NCBI GenBank assembly: GCA_012837965.1
Contig: DUQF01000031.1
Span: 1 to 64,000 of the forward strand
Direction: 5' to 3'
Source of the DNA: Clostridiales bacterium
Lineage (GTDB): Bacteria > Bacillota > Clostridia > Christensenellales > Aristaeellaceae
DNA: 64,000 bases
Shown here: one piece after another, positions 7,517 to 15,460 of the stretch
Layout: every line of letters starts with the position of its first letter
Position numbering within the stretch: position 1 is the stretch's first letter
The notes under the pieces: generated by a model
Told to the model about the DNA's origin: nothing
Seen by the model: only the letters and a program-made list of their open reading frames with translations
Databases searched by the model: none
Made by a program: the position numbers and the translations under genes

Positions 7517-9133
7517 ATGGAACCAATTTTTGTTACCGGTCACCGTAACCCGGACACCGATTCCATCGTTGCCGCAATGGCCTACGCGGCGCTTCAAAAC
7601 GCCTTGGGCAAACGAGAATATATCCCTGTTCGCTTGGGTGAAGTCAATGACGAAACCCAGCTTGCTCTTGATCGTTTCGGTTTTGAAGCGCCACTTAGAA
7701 TCACCAACGTTAGAACACAGGTGCGTGACCTTGATTTTGATCGACCGCCTGTACTGAGTGAACGCCTGACCATTCAGGCGGCATGGCAGGTTTTCACCAA
7801 CGATACCTCGCTTTCCGCTCTACCCGTGGTGGATGAAAATGATAAATTGTGCGGCATGATTACTCGGGGCGATATCGCCGCCTATGACATGGATGCTTTA
7901 AATAACCGCCGCATTGATACCGTGCCCATTTTTAACGTGCTGGCGGCGCTTGAAGGCAATCTTGTCAACAACCCTAAAAAGCCCATCGACACCCTATCCG
8001 GCCAGATTGTTATCACGCTTCCAAGGTCAGAAGACAATTTTTATGGCCTCAGCAAGGGGTGCATCGCGTTTGTAGGCAATCAACCTGAGGCGTTCAAATG
8101 CGCCATTGATATAAACGCTTCATGCATTGTCTTATGCCAGGCGGAGTATACAAACGAACTAAGGGAAATGAACCCGAAGATGACGGTCATCTACACCCCC
8201 CTTGAAGCCTACCGAGCGGTGAGAATGCTGCATCTATCCTTATCCATTTCCAGCATCTTGCCTAATATCCGGATTATTACCTTTGCTCCTGATGATTACA
8301 TTGATGATGTGCGCAACAAGGTGCTTGAGAATCGCTATCATTCCTACCCCATTGTTGATAAAACAGGCAATGTGCTGGGTAGCCTTTCCCGCTACCACTT
8401 GATTAACCCGCGCCGTAAAAAGGTGGTTTTGGTAGACCACAATGAGCTTTCGCAGTCCGTCCCCGGACTTGAACAAGCAGAAATCGTTGCGATTATCGAC
8501 CATCACCGCTTAGCGGATGTCCAAACCCTCAACCCCGTCTATGTACGCAATGAGCCTGTGGGGTGCACAAACACCATTATCGGCACCATGTTCCAGGAAA
8601 ACGGACTGGTTCCCCCAAAAAATCTTGCGGCACTGATGGCTACCGCTATCGTTTCGGACACCGTCAGCTTTAAGTCGCCCACCTGCACGCAAAAAGATAT
8701 CAATATGGCACACCGGCTTGCCCGCATTGGAGATGTGGATCTTGATGAGATTGCCGACGCTATTTTCAATGCCTCGGCAGGAACCGAACGAACAGTAGAA
8801 GAACTTATGTTCTCTGATTATAAAGATTTCCACATCGCCGGCTATTCCATCGGTATCGGTCAGGTAACAACATCTGACTCCAAAAATATTCTTGCTCGCA
8901 AGAACGAATTGGTTAAGTTGATGGAAAAAACCGCCAAAGAAAAATCCATGGATATGATGCTGCTGATGATTACCGACGTGCTAAAAGAAGGTACCGCTCT
9001 CCTGTTTGTCGGTGAAAGTGATATTATTAAGCAGGCTTTCAGCGTGGAGCCTGGTAAGAATGAGGTTTTCCTTGAAAAAGTTGTCAGCCGAAAAAAACAA
9101 GTTGTTCCCGCGCTTAGCTTAATGTGGGGTTGA
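7517..9133 (+). CDS. Mn-dependent family II inorganic pyrophosphatase with CBS and DRTGG domains
   Basis: This 538-residue enzyme hydrolyses pyrophosphate to two phosphates, pulling biosynthetic reactions forward. The DHH-type catalytic domain is split: GHRNPDTDS at 8-16 supplies metal ligands, then a regulatory insert with two CBS repeats (about 70-130 and 245-300) around a DRTGG-like domain (about 140-240), then VDHNE (306-310), IIDHH (326-330) and the C-terminal DHHA2-like part. CBS-PPases of Clostridia have this architecture and are inhibited by AMP and activated by diadenosine polyphosphates. ATG 7517 is chosen for its strong AAAAGGAGG site; an upstream ATG at 7475 lies inside the promoter. 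Confidence 0.9.
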   Translation: MEPIFVTGHRNPDTDSIVAAMAYAALQNALGKREYIPVRLGEVNDETQLALDRFGFEAPLRITNVRTQVRDLDFDRPPVLSERLTIQAAWQVFTNDTSLSALPVVDENDKLCGMITRGDIAAYDMDALNNRRIDTVPIFNVLAALEGNLVNNPKKPIDTLSGQIVITLPRSEDNFYGLSKGCIAFVGNQPEAFKCAIDINASCIVLCQAEYTNELREMNPKMTVIYTPLEAYRAVRMLHLSLSISSILPNIRIITFAPDDYIDDVRNKVLENRYHSYPIVDKTGNVLGSLSRYHLINPRRKKVVLVDHNELSQSVPGLEQAEIVAIIDHHRLADVQTLNPVYVRNEPVGCTNTIIGTMFQENGLVPPKNLAALMATAIVSDTVSFKSPTCTQKDINMAHRLARIGDVDLDEIADAIFNASAGTERTVEELMFSDYKDFHIAGYSIGIGQVTTSDSKNILARKNELVKLMEKTAKEKSMDMMLLMITDVLKEGTALLFVGESDIIKQAFSVEPGKNEVFLEKVVSRKKQVVPALSLMWG

Positions 9134-9159
9134 CGATTCCCTTCAATCATGACTATAAT
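9130..9159 (+). promoter_or_regulatory. promoter of the cobalamin-uptake operon
   Basis: TTGACG (9130-9135) overlaps the stop codon of the pyrophosphatase gene. TATAAT is at 9154-9159, giving an 18-bp spacer. Transcription would start just before the riboswitch. Confidence 0.7.
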
Positions 9160-9175
9160 AGTTCAAGAAGTCATG

Positions 9176-9360
9176 AGGTTGCCAAGCGTCCTGCAGAAAT
9201 GCAGGGCAGGAACGGGGTGCAAATCCCCGACAGGACCGCTGCTGTAACGAGGCAAAGCGCCATCATGTTGTAAAACAGCCATTGAGGAAACTTGAGAAGG
9301 CGATGGCGCAAGGAGAAAGGTCTCCCCCTCGAAGTCAGAACACGGCTTGGTAATCAGGCA
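9176..9360 (+). promoter_or_regulatory. cobalamin (adenosylcobalamin) riboswitch
   Basis: The conserved blocks of the cobalamin aptamer appear in order. The P1 strand GGTTGCCAAGC is followed by AGGAACGGGGTGCAAATCCCCGAC, GGACCGCTGCTGTAACG, then GCCATTGAGGAAACTTGAGAAGGC and GAAGTCAGAACAC. The closing strand GCTTGGTAA pairs with P1. It stands before a cobalamin-type ABC operon, and a terminator follows, so B12 is expected to shut off transcription. Confidence 0.9.
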
Positions 9361-9412
9361 CAAAAGCGCCCCCGGAACCGGGGCGGTGTTGCTGATTGCT
9401 ATGCGCTATTAG

Positions 9413-9447
9413 TACGCCGCAAAGCCGACGGGCTGCGCGGCGTTTTT
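9413..9447 (+). terminator. riboswitch-controlled intrinsic terminator
   Basis: ACGCCGC (9414-9420) pairs with GCGGCGT (9437-9443), with an inner AGCC/GGCT extension, followed by TTTTT. A second hairpin, CGCCCCCGGAACCGGGGCG at 9368-9386, lies between the aptamer and this terminator and may belong to the switching platform. Together they form the expression platform upstream of the binding-protein gene. Confidence 0.8.
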
Positions 9448-9492
9448 CGTGCTTATTGACTTTCTGAATCATTTAGAAAGGCAGGTATACCC

Positions 9493-10413
9493 ATGCACAA
9501 AAAACACAGAATTCTATCCCTCCTACTCGTCCTATTCATGATTTTTTCCTTCGTATCGTTTGCCGAACCCATTCAAAAAGATCGGGCCGGCAACGAGGTC
9601 AAACTCCCCGAAAAAATTGAAACCATCGCATCGCTTTCCCCTTCTACAACGCAGATCATTGAATCTTTGGGGCTGCTTGACAAATTGATAGCCATTGACA
9701 CCCAGACCCCCAACTATGTTGAAGGTGTTGACAGCTTACCGCAGTTTAACATGATGACGCCTGACATTGAAAAGCTGGCCGAGCTTGAACCCGATGTTAT
9801 TTTTACGACCAGCATGAGCAATCTTGACGGCAATCCCTTCCAGCAACTGATTGACCTTGGCCTATGCGTTTTGGAAGTGCCTTCTTCATACAGCCTTGAA
9901 GCCATCAAAGAAGACATTATGTTTTATGCAAATGTGCTTGGAAAGACCGAAGAAGGTCAGGCAATTGTTGATGAAATGACAAAAAACCTTCAAAAGGTTG
10001 AAGAGCTTGGCAAAACCGTTACGGAAAAAAAGCGGGTCATGTTTGAAATCGGCGCCATGCCTTACCTGTATTCCTTTGGCCAAAACACCTTCTTGCATGA
10101 GATGATTGAACTTATCGGCGCTGAAAACGTTTTTGCCGAAGAAAATAGCTGGATTGCCGTAACCGAAGAAGCGGCGATTGCGGCCAACCCCGACGTTATC
10201 CTCACCTCAGTCAACTATATAGAAGATTCGGTGGGCGAAATTTTGTCCCGTGAAGGTTGGGAGGAAGTTACCGCTATCAAAGAGAAGCAGGTATTTTACA
10301 TTGATAACGGCACCTCCTCACTGCCTAATCAGTATGTTGTAAACGCGCTCATTGAAATGGCACAGGCTGTCTATCCTGAAATCTTCGGGGAAAGCCTGCC
10401 TATGGCTCAATGA
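9493..10413 (+). CDS. btuF: cobalamin ABC transporter substrate-binding protein (BtuF-like)
   Basis: This 306-residue extracellular binding protein has a Fe3+/B12-type periplasmic-binding fold. A signal peptide covers about 1-24, and the mature part starts with the typical DRAGNEVKLPEKIETIASLSP pattern, followed by KLAELEPDVIF and a C-terminal half with AIAANPDVIL. The operon context and riboswitch point to cobalamin as ligand. Unusually, the signal peptide ends FSFVSFAEP with no lipobox cysteine, whereas Gram-positive binding proteins are normally lipid-anchored. It overlaps the permease gene by 4 bases. Confidence 0.85.
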   Translation: MHKKHRILSLLLVLFMIFSFVSFAEPIQKDRAGNEVKLPEKIETIASLSPSTTQIIESLGLLDKLIAIDTQTPNYVEGVDSLPQFNMMTPDIEKLAELEPDVIFTTSMSNLDGNPFQQLIDLGLCVLEVPSSYSLEAIKEDIMFYANVLGKTEEGQAIVDEMTKNLQKVEELGKTVTEKKRVMFEIGAMPYLYSFGQNTFLHEMIELIGAENVFAEENSWIAVTEEAAIAANPDVILTSVNYIEDSVGEILSREGWEEVTAIKEKQVFYIDNGTSSLPNQYVVNALIEMAQAVYPEIFGESLPMAQ

Positions 10414-11444
10414 AACTCCGGCTCCATAAAAAATATAAGCTATGGCTTTTGATTACTGTCTTTGTCGCTTTGATCTTGGGCCTCACCTTGGGTAGCGTCG
10501 GCTTCGCTCCCAAGGAGCTTTTTTCTATTGTGTCACACAAACTCTTTGGCGCTTCTTTAAACGATACAATTAAACCCATTCATGTTTCCATTCTGTGGAC
10601 TATTCGTTTCCCCCGCGCTTTGATGGCCTTTTTGGTGGGCGCATGCTTGGCGGCTTCCGGTACCGTCATGCAGTCGGTACTGCGCAATCCCTTGGCTTCC
10701 TCCTATACTTTGGGCGTATCCTCCGGTGCTTCACTGCTTGCGGCGTTTGTCATTGTTTCAGGCTTTAGCATACCAATGATTGGACGATACACCCTGCCGC
10801 TTATGGGTTTCTTGGGAGGTTTGGGAACGGTATTTTTAGCCATTGCCATCTCAGTGCGTTTTTCTAAAACGCTTGAAAATCACACCATTATTTTGGTGGG
10901 TATGGTGTTGTCGCTGTTTGTCAACGCGCTGCTTACCGTCATTACTTCCCTGTCGCACGAAAGGCTCAGTCATTTGGTTTTTTGGCAAATGGGCAGCTTT
11001 CAAGGACAAACATGGACAAACATAAGCATCACCTCGCCCGTTTTGCTTTTTGGGTTGGCCGTCTTTTTCTACTATTCAAGGGAAATGGATCTGATGACCT
11101 TTGGGGAGGAACAGGCGCTTTCCAGCGGCGTTGATGCCCCCAAGGTTAAGTTTGTGTTGCTGACCGTTTCCGCCCTGCTCACCGGTATTTCCGTTTCGTT
11201 TGTCGGTATTATCGGGTTTATTGATTTGATTGCCCCGCACATTGTACGCCGCTTTTTCGGCTCAAATCACCGTATGGTTGTGCCCCTTTCGGCTCTGCTT
11301 GGCGGCGGCTTCATGGTGGTATGTGACTTGGTTTCCCGCACCATCATCTCTCCGCAGGAACTACCCATTGGCGCTGTCACGGCGCTCATCGGCGCTCCCT
11401 TCTTTGCCTATCTGTACTTTCATAAGGGGAACAAACATGCTTGA
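10410..11444 (+). CDS. btuC: cobalamin ABC transporter permease (BtuC/FecCD family)
   Basis: This 344-residue permease of the FecCD/BtuC family has about ten membrane helices. Family blocks are visible: ILWTIRFPRALMAFLVGACLAASG (about 63-86), the NPLASSYTLGVSSGA segment, GFIDLIAPHIVRR (about 270-282), and a C-terminal LPIGAVTALIGAPFFAYL. It starts in a 4-base overlap with the binding-protein gene and overlaps the ATPase gene by 8 bases. It dimerises to form the B12 import channel. Confidence 0.9.
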   Translation: MKLRLHKKYKLWLLITVFVALILGLTLGSVGFAPKELFSIVSHKLFGASLNDTIKPIHVSILWTIRFPRALMAFLVGACLAASGTVMQSVLRNPLASSYTLGVSSGASLLAAFVIVSGFSIPMIGRYTLPLMGFLGGLGTVFLAIAISVRFSKTLENHTIILVGMVLSLFVNALLTVITSLSHERLSHLVFWQMGSFQGQTWTNISITSPVLLFGLAVFFYYSREMDLMTFGEEQALSSGVDAPKVKFVLLTVSALLTGISVSFVGIIGFIDLIAPHIVRRFFGSNHRMVVPLSALLGGGFMVVCDLVSRTIISPQELPIGAVTALIGAPFFAYLYFHKGNKHA

Positions 11445-12225
11445 AATCAATCAATTGGCAGCAGGTTATGGCGAGAAGGAAGTTCTGCACAATATCAGCT
11501 TTCTGTTTGAAGGCGGACAAAACTATTGCATCCTCGGACCAAATGGCTGTGGCAAAACCACCCTCATCCGCGCGATGGCGGGGCTGATCCCGTTTAAGGG
11601 CAGCGTCCTTATTAATGGACAGCCTCTTGATAAAATGAAGCGACGGGAGATAGCAAAACATATTGCCGTTTTAAGCCAAATTAATGACCTCTATTTCCCT
11701 TACAGCGTATACGATACCGTTATGATGGGGCGATATCAGCACCAAAAGTCACGCCTTTTCACCACCAGTAGCGTACAAGACGCTCAGATGGTTGAACAAT
11801 GTCTTGAAATGGTTGATTTGACAAACGAGCGTGATACCCTCATCAACGAATTATCGGGCGGACAGAGGCAAAGGGTGTTTTTGGCACAAGTTCTGGCGCA
11901 GGATCCTAAAATCATTCTGCTTGACGAGCCAAGCAATCATTTGGACGTACGGTTTCAAATCGAGCTGATTGAGCATTTAAAAGCTTGGTCGCAAAACAGT
12001 CATCGCATTGTGATCAGCGTCTTTCATGATATCAACTTGGCGCTGCATTTAACTGATAATGTTTTGTATATGAAAGAAGGAAAAATCCCCCGCTCCGGGA
12101 AATTTTCGGAAGTGACCGACCGTCCTTTTCTTCATTGGTTATATGAAGCCGATCTGAAAGACTATATGCTGTCTTCGCTTGCCCTTTGGAAGGAGGTGCC
12201 CGATGCCCTATCGCAGCCCTTATGA
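11437..12225 (+). CDS. btuD: cobalamin ABC transporter ATP-binding protein (BtuD-like)
   Basis: This 262-residue ABC ATPase of the Fe3+-siderophore/B12 class has Walker A GPNGCGKTT (about 34-42), signature LSGGQRQRVF (about 138-147), Walker B ILLDEPSNHLD (about 158-168) and a switch histidine in SVFHDIN. The frame is open far upstream, but ATG 11437 follows AAGGGGA and matches the usual family start (LEINQLAAGYG). It energises the BtuFC importer and overlaps the next gene by 23 bases. Confidence 0.88.
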   Translation: MLEINQLAAGYGEKEVLHNISFLFEGGQNYCILGPNGCGKTTLIRAMAGLIPFKGSVLINGQPLDKMKRREIAKHIAVLSQINDLYFPYSVYDTVMMGRYQHQKSRLFTTSSVQDAQMVEQCLEMVDLTNERDTLINELSGGQRQRVFLAQVLAQDPKIILLDEPSNHLDVRFQIELIEHLKAWSQNSHRIVISVFHDINLALHLTDNVLYMKEGKIPRSGKFSEVTDRPFLHWLYEADLKDYMLSSLALWKEVPDALSQPL

Positions 12226-12724
12226 AGCCTATCCTTTTTTATCCGACCCCGAAAACGATTTGCGCTGTGATTATGAAATCTTGACCGATACGATCGCATC
12301 CCAGATTGGTTTATTGCGTAGTCTGTGTCCGGAATTCAAACAGCAATTGACCGATCTTTGTACCTTTGTGTACCATTCCAACGCCAGTGTTCGCACAAAA
12401 AACTCAATCAATGAAAACGACATTCAGGCCACTTTAAAGGCCGCCGGTGATCTTCAAAAACAAACCGAACACTTATACAACCGCTTTGTGCTACCCGTCG
12501 GTTCACAACGCGCTTGTCTTGCCCACTGTCTTCGCACCCAAACAAAGGCAGCAGTTCGCATGCTTTACAGGCTTTCACAAAGGGGCAATGAAGTAGACAC
12601 TATCTTGATTGATTTCTTTTCCCTCTTGTCTAATTATTTCTTTCACCTTGCTCTTTTGTTAAATCATTTGGATAATGTACAGGAGGTCCCCTTTAAATCC
12701 CGTAACTATCGTGAAGATATGTAA
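12203..12724 (+). CDS. PduO-type cobalamin adenosyltransferase-like protein, divergent
   Basis: This 173-residue helical protein is the fourth gene of the B12 operon. Its C-terminal half parallels PduO-type ATP:cob(I)alamin adenosyltransferases: FVLPVGSQRACLAHCLRTQTKAAVR aligns with the family's F-LPGGS--AA-LH-ARTVCRRAER block, and a later segment (LLSNYFFHLALLLN) aligns with LSD-LFVLAR--N. Several catalytic-site residues differ: the RRAER run becomes KAAVR and the NRLSD motif becomes FSLLSN. ATG 12203 has a strong GGAAGGAGG site. It may convert imported corrinoid to adenosylcobalamin, or only bind it. The assignment rests on weak similarity plus context. Confidence 0.55.
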   Translation: MPYRSPYEAYPFLSDPENDLRCDYEILTDTIASQIGLLRSLCPEFKQQLTDLCTFVYHSNASVRTKNSINENDIQATLKAAGDLQKQTEHLYNRFVLPVGSQRACLAHCLRTQTKAAVRMLYRLSQRGNEVDTILIDFFSLLSNYFFHLALLLNHLDNVQEVPFKSRNYREDM

Positions 12725-12741
12725 TCTCCTCTCTCTACTTA

Positions 12742-12769
12742 AGCAGGCAAATATAAGGCCTGCTTTTTC
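12742..12769 (+). terminator. terminator of the cobalamin operon
   Basis: AGCAGGC (12742-12748) pairs with GCCTGCT (12758-12764), and TTTTCTTT follows. Its T-run leads directly into the -35 box of the next promoter. Confidence 0.8.
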
Positions 12770-12770
12770 T

Positions 12771-12799
12771 TTGGCTTTTCAGACAAAATATGCTATAAT
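12771..12799 (+). promoter_or_regulatory. promoter of tmcAL
   Basis: TTGGCT (12771-12776) and TATAAT (12794-12799) are 17 bp apart. The predicted transcription start, about 7 bases after the -10 box, coincides with the ATG at 12806, so the message may have no leader. Confidence 0.65.
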
Positions 12800-12805
12800 T
12801 AATCC

Positions 12806-14002
12806 ATGAAAAGTCCTGAAAATAAGCCGCCTGTCGTTTGCGGTATTATTGCCGAGTATGATCCCTTTCACCTTGGGCACGCAAGGCAGTTTGAACAAAT
12901 CAGGCAAAGCCTAATTTCCGATTACATTGTTTGCGTTATTAGCTGTGCTTTTGGACAGCGGGGCGACGCGCACCTGTTTTCAACCCATGCGCGTGCGCAA
13001 ATGGCTGTTGAGGCAGGCTGTGATTTGGTGCTTGGTCTCCCCTACACCTTTGGAACGGCGCCTGCCGAGCGCTTTGCGCAAGGCGGTGTCGAGACGCTTA
13101 GCCGCTTAGGGGCGGTTACGCACCTGTGTTTTGGTGTCGAAGAATCAGCACTTGATTTATTCCATCAACTTTCCGATGTTTCAGCCGATCAAAGAGCGTT
13201 CAAGGCTGCTATGGCAGAGGGACTATCCTACGCTGAAGCAAAGGCCATCGCCCTTTCTAAATCCGCAGGGTTGACAATAAACCGCCTGAATTTGCCCAAC
13301 CTGAACCTCGCCTTAGCTTACCGCAAAGCTGTAAAACAGCTAAAATCCAAACTTATCGTGACACCTTTTCCCCGTGAAGGCAGTTATCACGCAACCACAA
13401 CACAAACCCTCCCCTCCGCTTCCTTTGTTCGCCACGCTCTGGTTCACGGCAATTGGTCGGCAGTTCAAAAGAACGTTCCTCAAAGCAGTTATCAAATCAT
13501 CAAAGAACATTGGTCAAGAGGCAATTACTGTTTAAACGACACATTAGATACAGCCCTGTTTCATCGCCTCCTTATAATGGATACCGAACAAGTCAAAAAC
13601 CTGCCGGAGGTTTCAGAAGGGCTTGAAAATCGCCTGCAAAGGTGCCTGATGCAGGCGACAAGCCGCAAAGAATTAGTATCTCTCATGAAAACCAAGCGCT
13701 ACCCCTATACAAGGCTTAACCGCATCCTCACCCATGCCCTGCTTGGCGTCAAGAAAGAAGATTGTTTGAAGCAAGTGCCTTATGTCAGGTTGCTCGGTAT
13801 ATCCAAACGCTCTGAAGAATTATTCCGGTTAATCAAAAATTCAAACAGCGATCTCCCCTTTGTGTCTCAAGCTTCCAAATGCGATCATCCTCAATATGCG
13901 CTTGAAAAGCAAGCCGAAGGTTTGTGGCTTTTAGGGGCGAGGCAACCCTTAAAACATATATACACACAAGAAATTACGAAAGAAAAGGAAGGTGCAACAT
14001 GA
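12806..14002 (+). CDS. tmcAL: tRNA(Met) cytidine acetate ligase TmcAL (YlbM family)
   Basis: This 398-residue nucleotidyltransferase-fold enzyme uses acetate and ATP to form N4-acetylcytidine at the wobble base of elongator tRNA-Met. The N-terminus VCGIIAEYDPFHLGHARQF contains the HxGH nucleotidyl-transfer motif, and the block FGQRGD corresponds to the family's R-G-[DE] region. The length matches the family (about 400). No Shine-Dalgarno sequence precedes ATG 12806; there are no other in-frame starts near the conserved N-terminus. The stop overlaps the start of the fumarase alpha gene. Confidence 0.85.
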   Translation: MKSPENKPPVVCGIIAEYDPFHLGHARQFEQIRQSLISDYIVCVISCAFGQRGDAHLFSTHARAQMAVEAGCDLVLGLPYTFGTAPAERFAQGGVETLSRLGAVTHLCFGVEESALDLFHQLSDVSADQRAFKAAMAEGLSYAEAKAIALSKSAGLTINRLNLPNLNLALAYRKAVKQLKSKLIVTPFPREGSYHATTTQTLPSASFVRHALVHGNWSAVQKNVPQSSYQIIKEHWSRGNYCLNDTLDTALFHRLLIMDTEQVKNLPEVSEGLENRLQRCLMQATSRKELVSLMKTKRYPYTRLNRILTHALLGVKKEDCLKQVPYVRLLGISKRSEELFRLIKNSNSDLPFVSQASKCDHPQYALEKQAEGLWLLGARQPLKHIYTQEITKEKEGAT

Positions 14003-14847
14003 TACGAACCATTCAAGCCAGTCAAATCACCGATGCCGTTACTGATCTTTTCCTGAAAGCCAACCGCTTCATTGGAGATGATGTACTTGACTCCATCACC
14101 AGCGCTATGGAGGTTGAGCCTTCACCGCAAGGGAAAGCAGTACTCAACCAGTTGATCCAAAACTATGAAATCGCCAAGGAAGAATTGATGCCCGTCTGCC
14201 AAGATACCGGCATGGCCGTCGTGTTCATTGAGATTGGACAAGACGTGCACATCGCAAACGGCGGTCTGGAAGAAGCCATCAATGAAGGTGTACGCCAGGC
14301 TTATGAAAAAGGCTATCTGCGCAAGTCGGTGGTTGGCGACCCGCTATTTAATCGAACGAATACAAAGGACAACACGCCTGCCATCATTTATCCCCGCATT
14401 GTTCCCGGTGATAAGGTGCACATTTTAGCAGTCGCCAAGGGCTTTGGGTCTGAAAACATGAGCGCATTAAAAATGCTGGTGCCCGCGGACGGCATTGAAG
14501 GAGTGAAGAAGTTTATTCTCCAGACAGTGGAAAATGCCGGCCCCAATCCCTGCCCGCCCATCGTGGTCGGCGTCGGCATTGGCGGCACGTTTGAGCTTGC
14601 CGCCCTCATGGCGAAGCGCATGACCGCCGCTCCCCTTACCCGTAGAAACAAAAACCCCGAATATGCCGCGCTTGAAGATGAGTTGCTTGAAAAAATCAAC
14701 AAACTTGGTATCGGTCCTGCCGGAATAGGCGGCCAAACAACAGCGTTAAAAGTGAATATCGCTTCTGCCGCTACGCATATTGCAGGTTTGCCCGTTGCAG
14801 TCAACATTTGCTGCCATGCTGCCAGGCACGCCGAAACGACCATTTAA
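13999..14847 (+). CDS. fumarate hydratase class I, alpha subunit
   Basis: This 282-residue protein matches the N-terminal half of class I, Fe-S-dependent fumarases and the L-tartrate dehydratase alpha subunit (TtdA). Cluster cysteines are seen in PVCQDTGM (about 60), [14 protein letters not shown] (about 190) and NICCHAARH near the C-terminus. With the beta subunit encoded next it interconverts fumarate and L-malate in the cytoplasm. ATG 13999 has the GGAAGG site and overlaps the tmcAL stop by 4 bases. A tartrate-type substrate cannot be ruled out. Confidence 0.88.
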   Translation: MIRTIQASQITDAVTDLFLKANRFIGDDVLDSITSAMEVEPSPQGKAVLNQLIQNYEIAKEELMPVCQDTGMAVVFIEIGQDVHIANGGLEEAINEGVRQAYEKGYLRKSVVGDPLFNRTNTKDNTPAIIYPRIVPGDKVHILAVAKGFGSENMSALKMLVPADGIEGVKKFILQTVENAGPNPCPPIVVGVGIGGTFELAALMAKRMTAAPLTRRNKNPEYAALEDELLEKINKLGIGPAGIGGQTTALKVNIASAATHIAGLPVAVNICCHAARHAETTI

Positions 14848-14863
14848 ATAAAGGAGGCACACT

Positions 14864-15427
14864 ATGGATAAGTCTATTCGCATTCAATTACCTCTGGACG
14901 ACAAAACCGTCCGTTCACTTAAAGCCGGTGACAGCGTGCTTCTTTCAGGGAGCCTTTACACGGGAAGAGACGCGGCGCACAAGCGCCTAATCGAATTGCT
15001 TGACAAGGGCGAAAAGCTGCCCATTGATATTGACGGTCAGGTTATTTACTATGTTGGCCCCGCTCCTGCCCAGCCCGGGCATCCCGTTGGTTCTGCCGGC
15101 CCCACCACCTCATACCGTATGGATCCCTACACCCCCCGCCTGATTGAGCTTGGGCTTAAAGGAATGGTGGGCAAAGGCAAACGCAATCAAGCCGTGATTG
15201 ATGCCATGAAGAAACACGGCGCTGTTTACTTTGGCGCAGTCGGCGGCGCTGCCGCTTTAATTGCAAAGTCTATCACAAAGGTGGAAGTTGTTGCCTACCC
15301 CGACCTTGGGGCAGAAGCCATCCATCGCTTTGAAATAAAAGACTTCCCTGCCGTCGTTCTCATTGATGCAGAGGGTAACAATATGTACGAAATCGGGCCT
15401 GCATTGTACAAAAAAATTGATGTATGA
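14864..15427 (+). CDS. fumarate hydratase class I, beta subunit
   Basis: This 187-residue protein matches the C-terminal half of class I fumarase (TtdB-like swivelling domain). Typical blocks are AGDSVLLSGSLYTGRDAAHKR (about 22-42), the GPTTSYRMDPYTP motif (about 81-93), GKGKRN and AVGGAAALIAKSI. It follows the alpha subunit after 16 bases with an AAAGGAGG site, so the pair is co-transcribed and forms the active enzyme. The split two-gene form is usual in Clostridia and other anaerobes. Confidence 0.9.
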   Translation: MDKSIRIQLPLDDKTVRSLKAGDSVLLSGSLYTGRDAAHKRLIELLDKGEKLPIDIDGQVIYYVGPAPAQPGHPVGSAGPTTSYRMDPYTPRLIELGLKGMVGKGKRNQAVIDAMKKHGAVYFGAVGGAAALIAKSITKVEVVAYPDLGAEAIHRFEIKDFPAVVLIDAEGNNMYEIGPALYKKIDV

Positions 15428-15433
15428 TACAAT
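15404..15433 (+). promoter_or_regulatory. possible promoter of the carboxypeptidase gene
   Basis: TTGTAC (15404-15409) and TACAAT (15428-15433) are 18 bp apart, overlapping the end of the fumarase beta gene. Confidence 0.45.
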
Positions 15434-15460
15434 AAGCCCGCTATGAAAGGAGGCGTGCAC

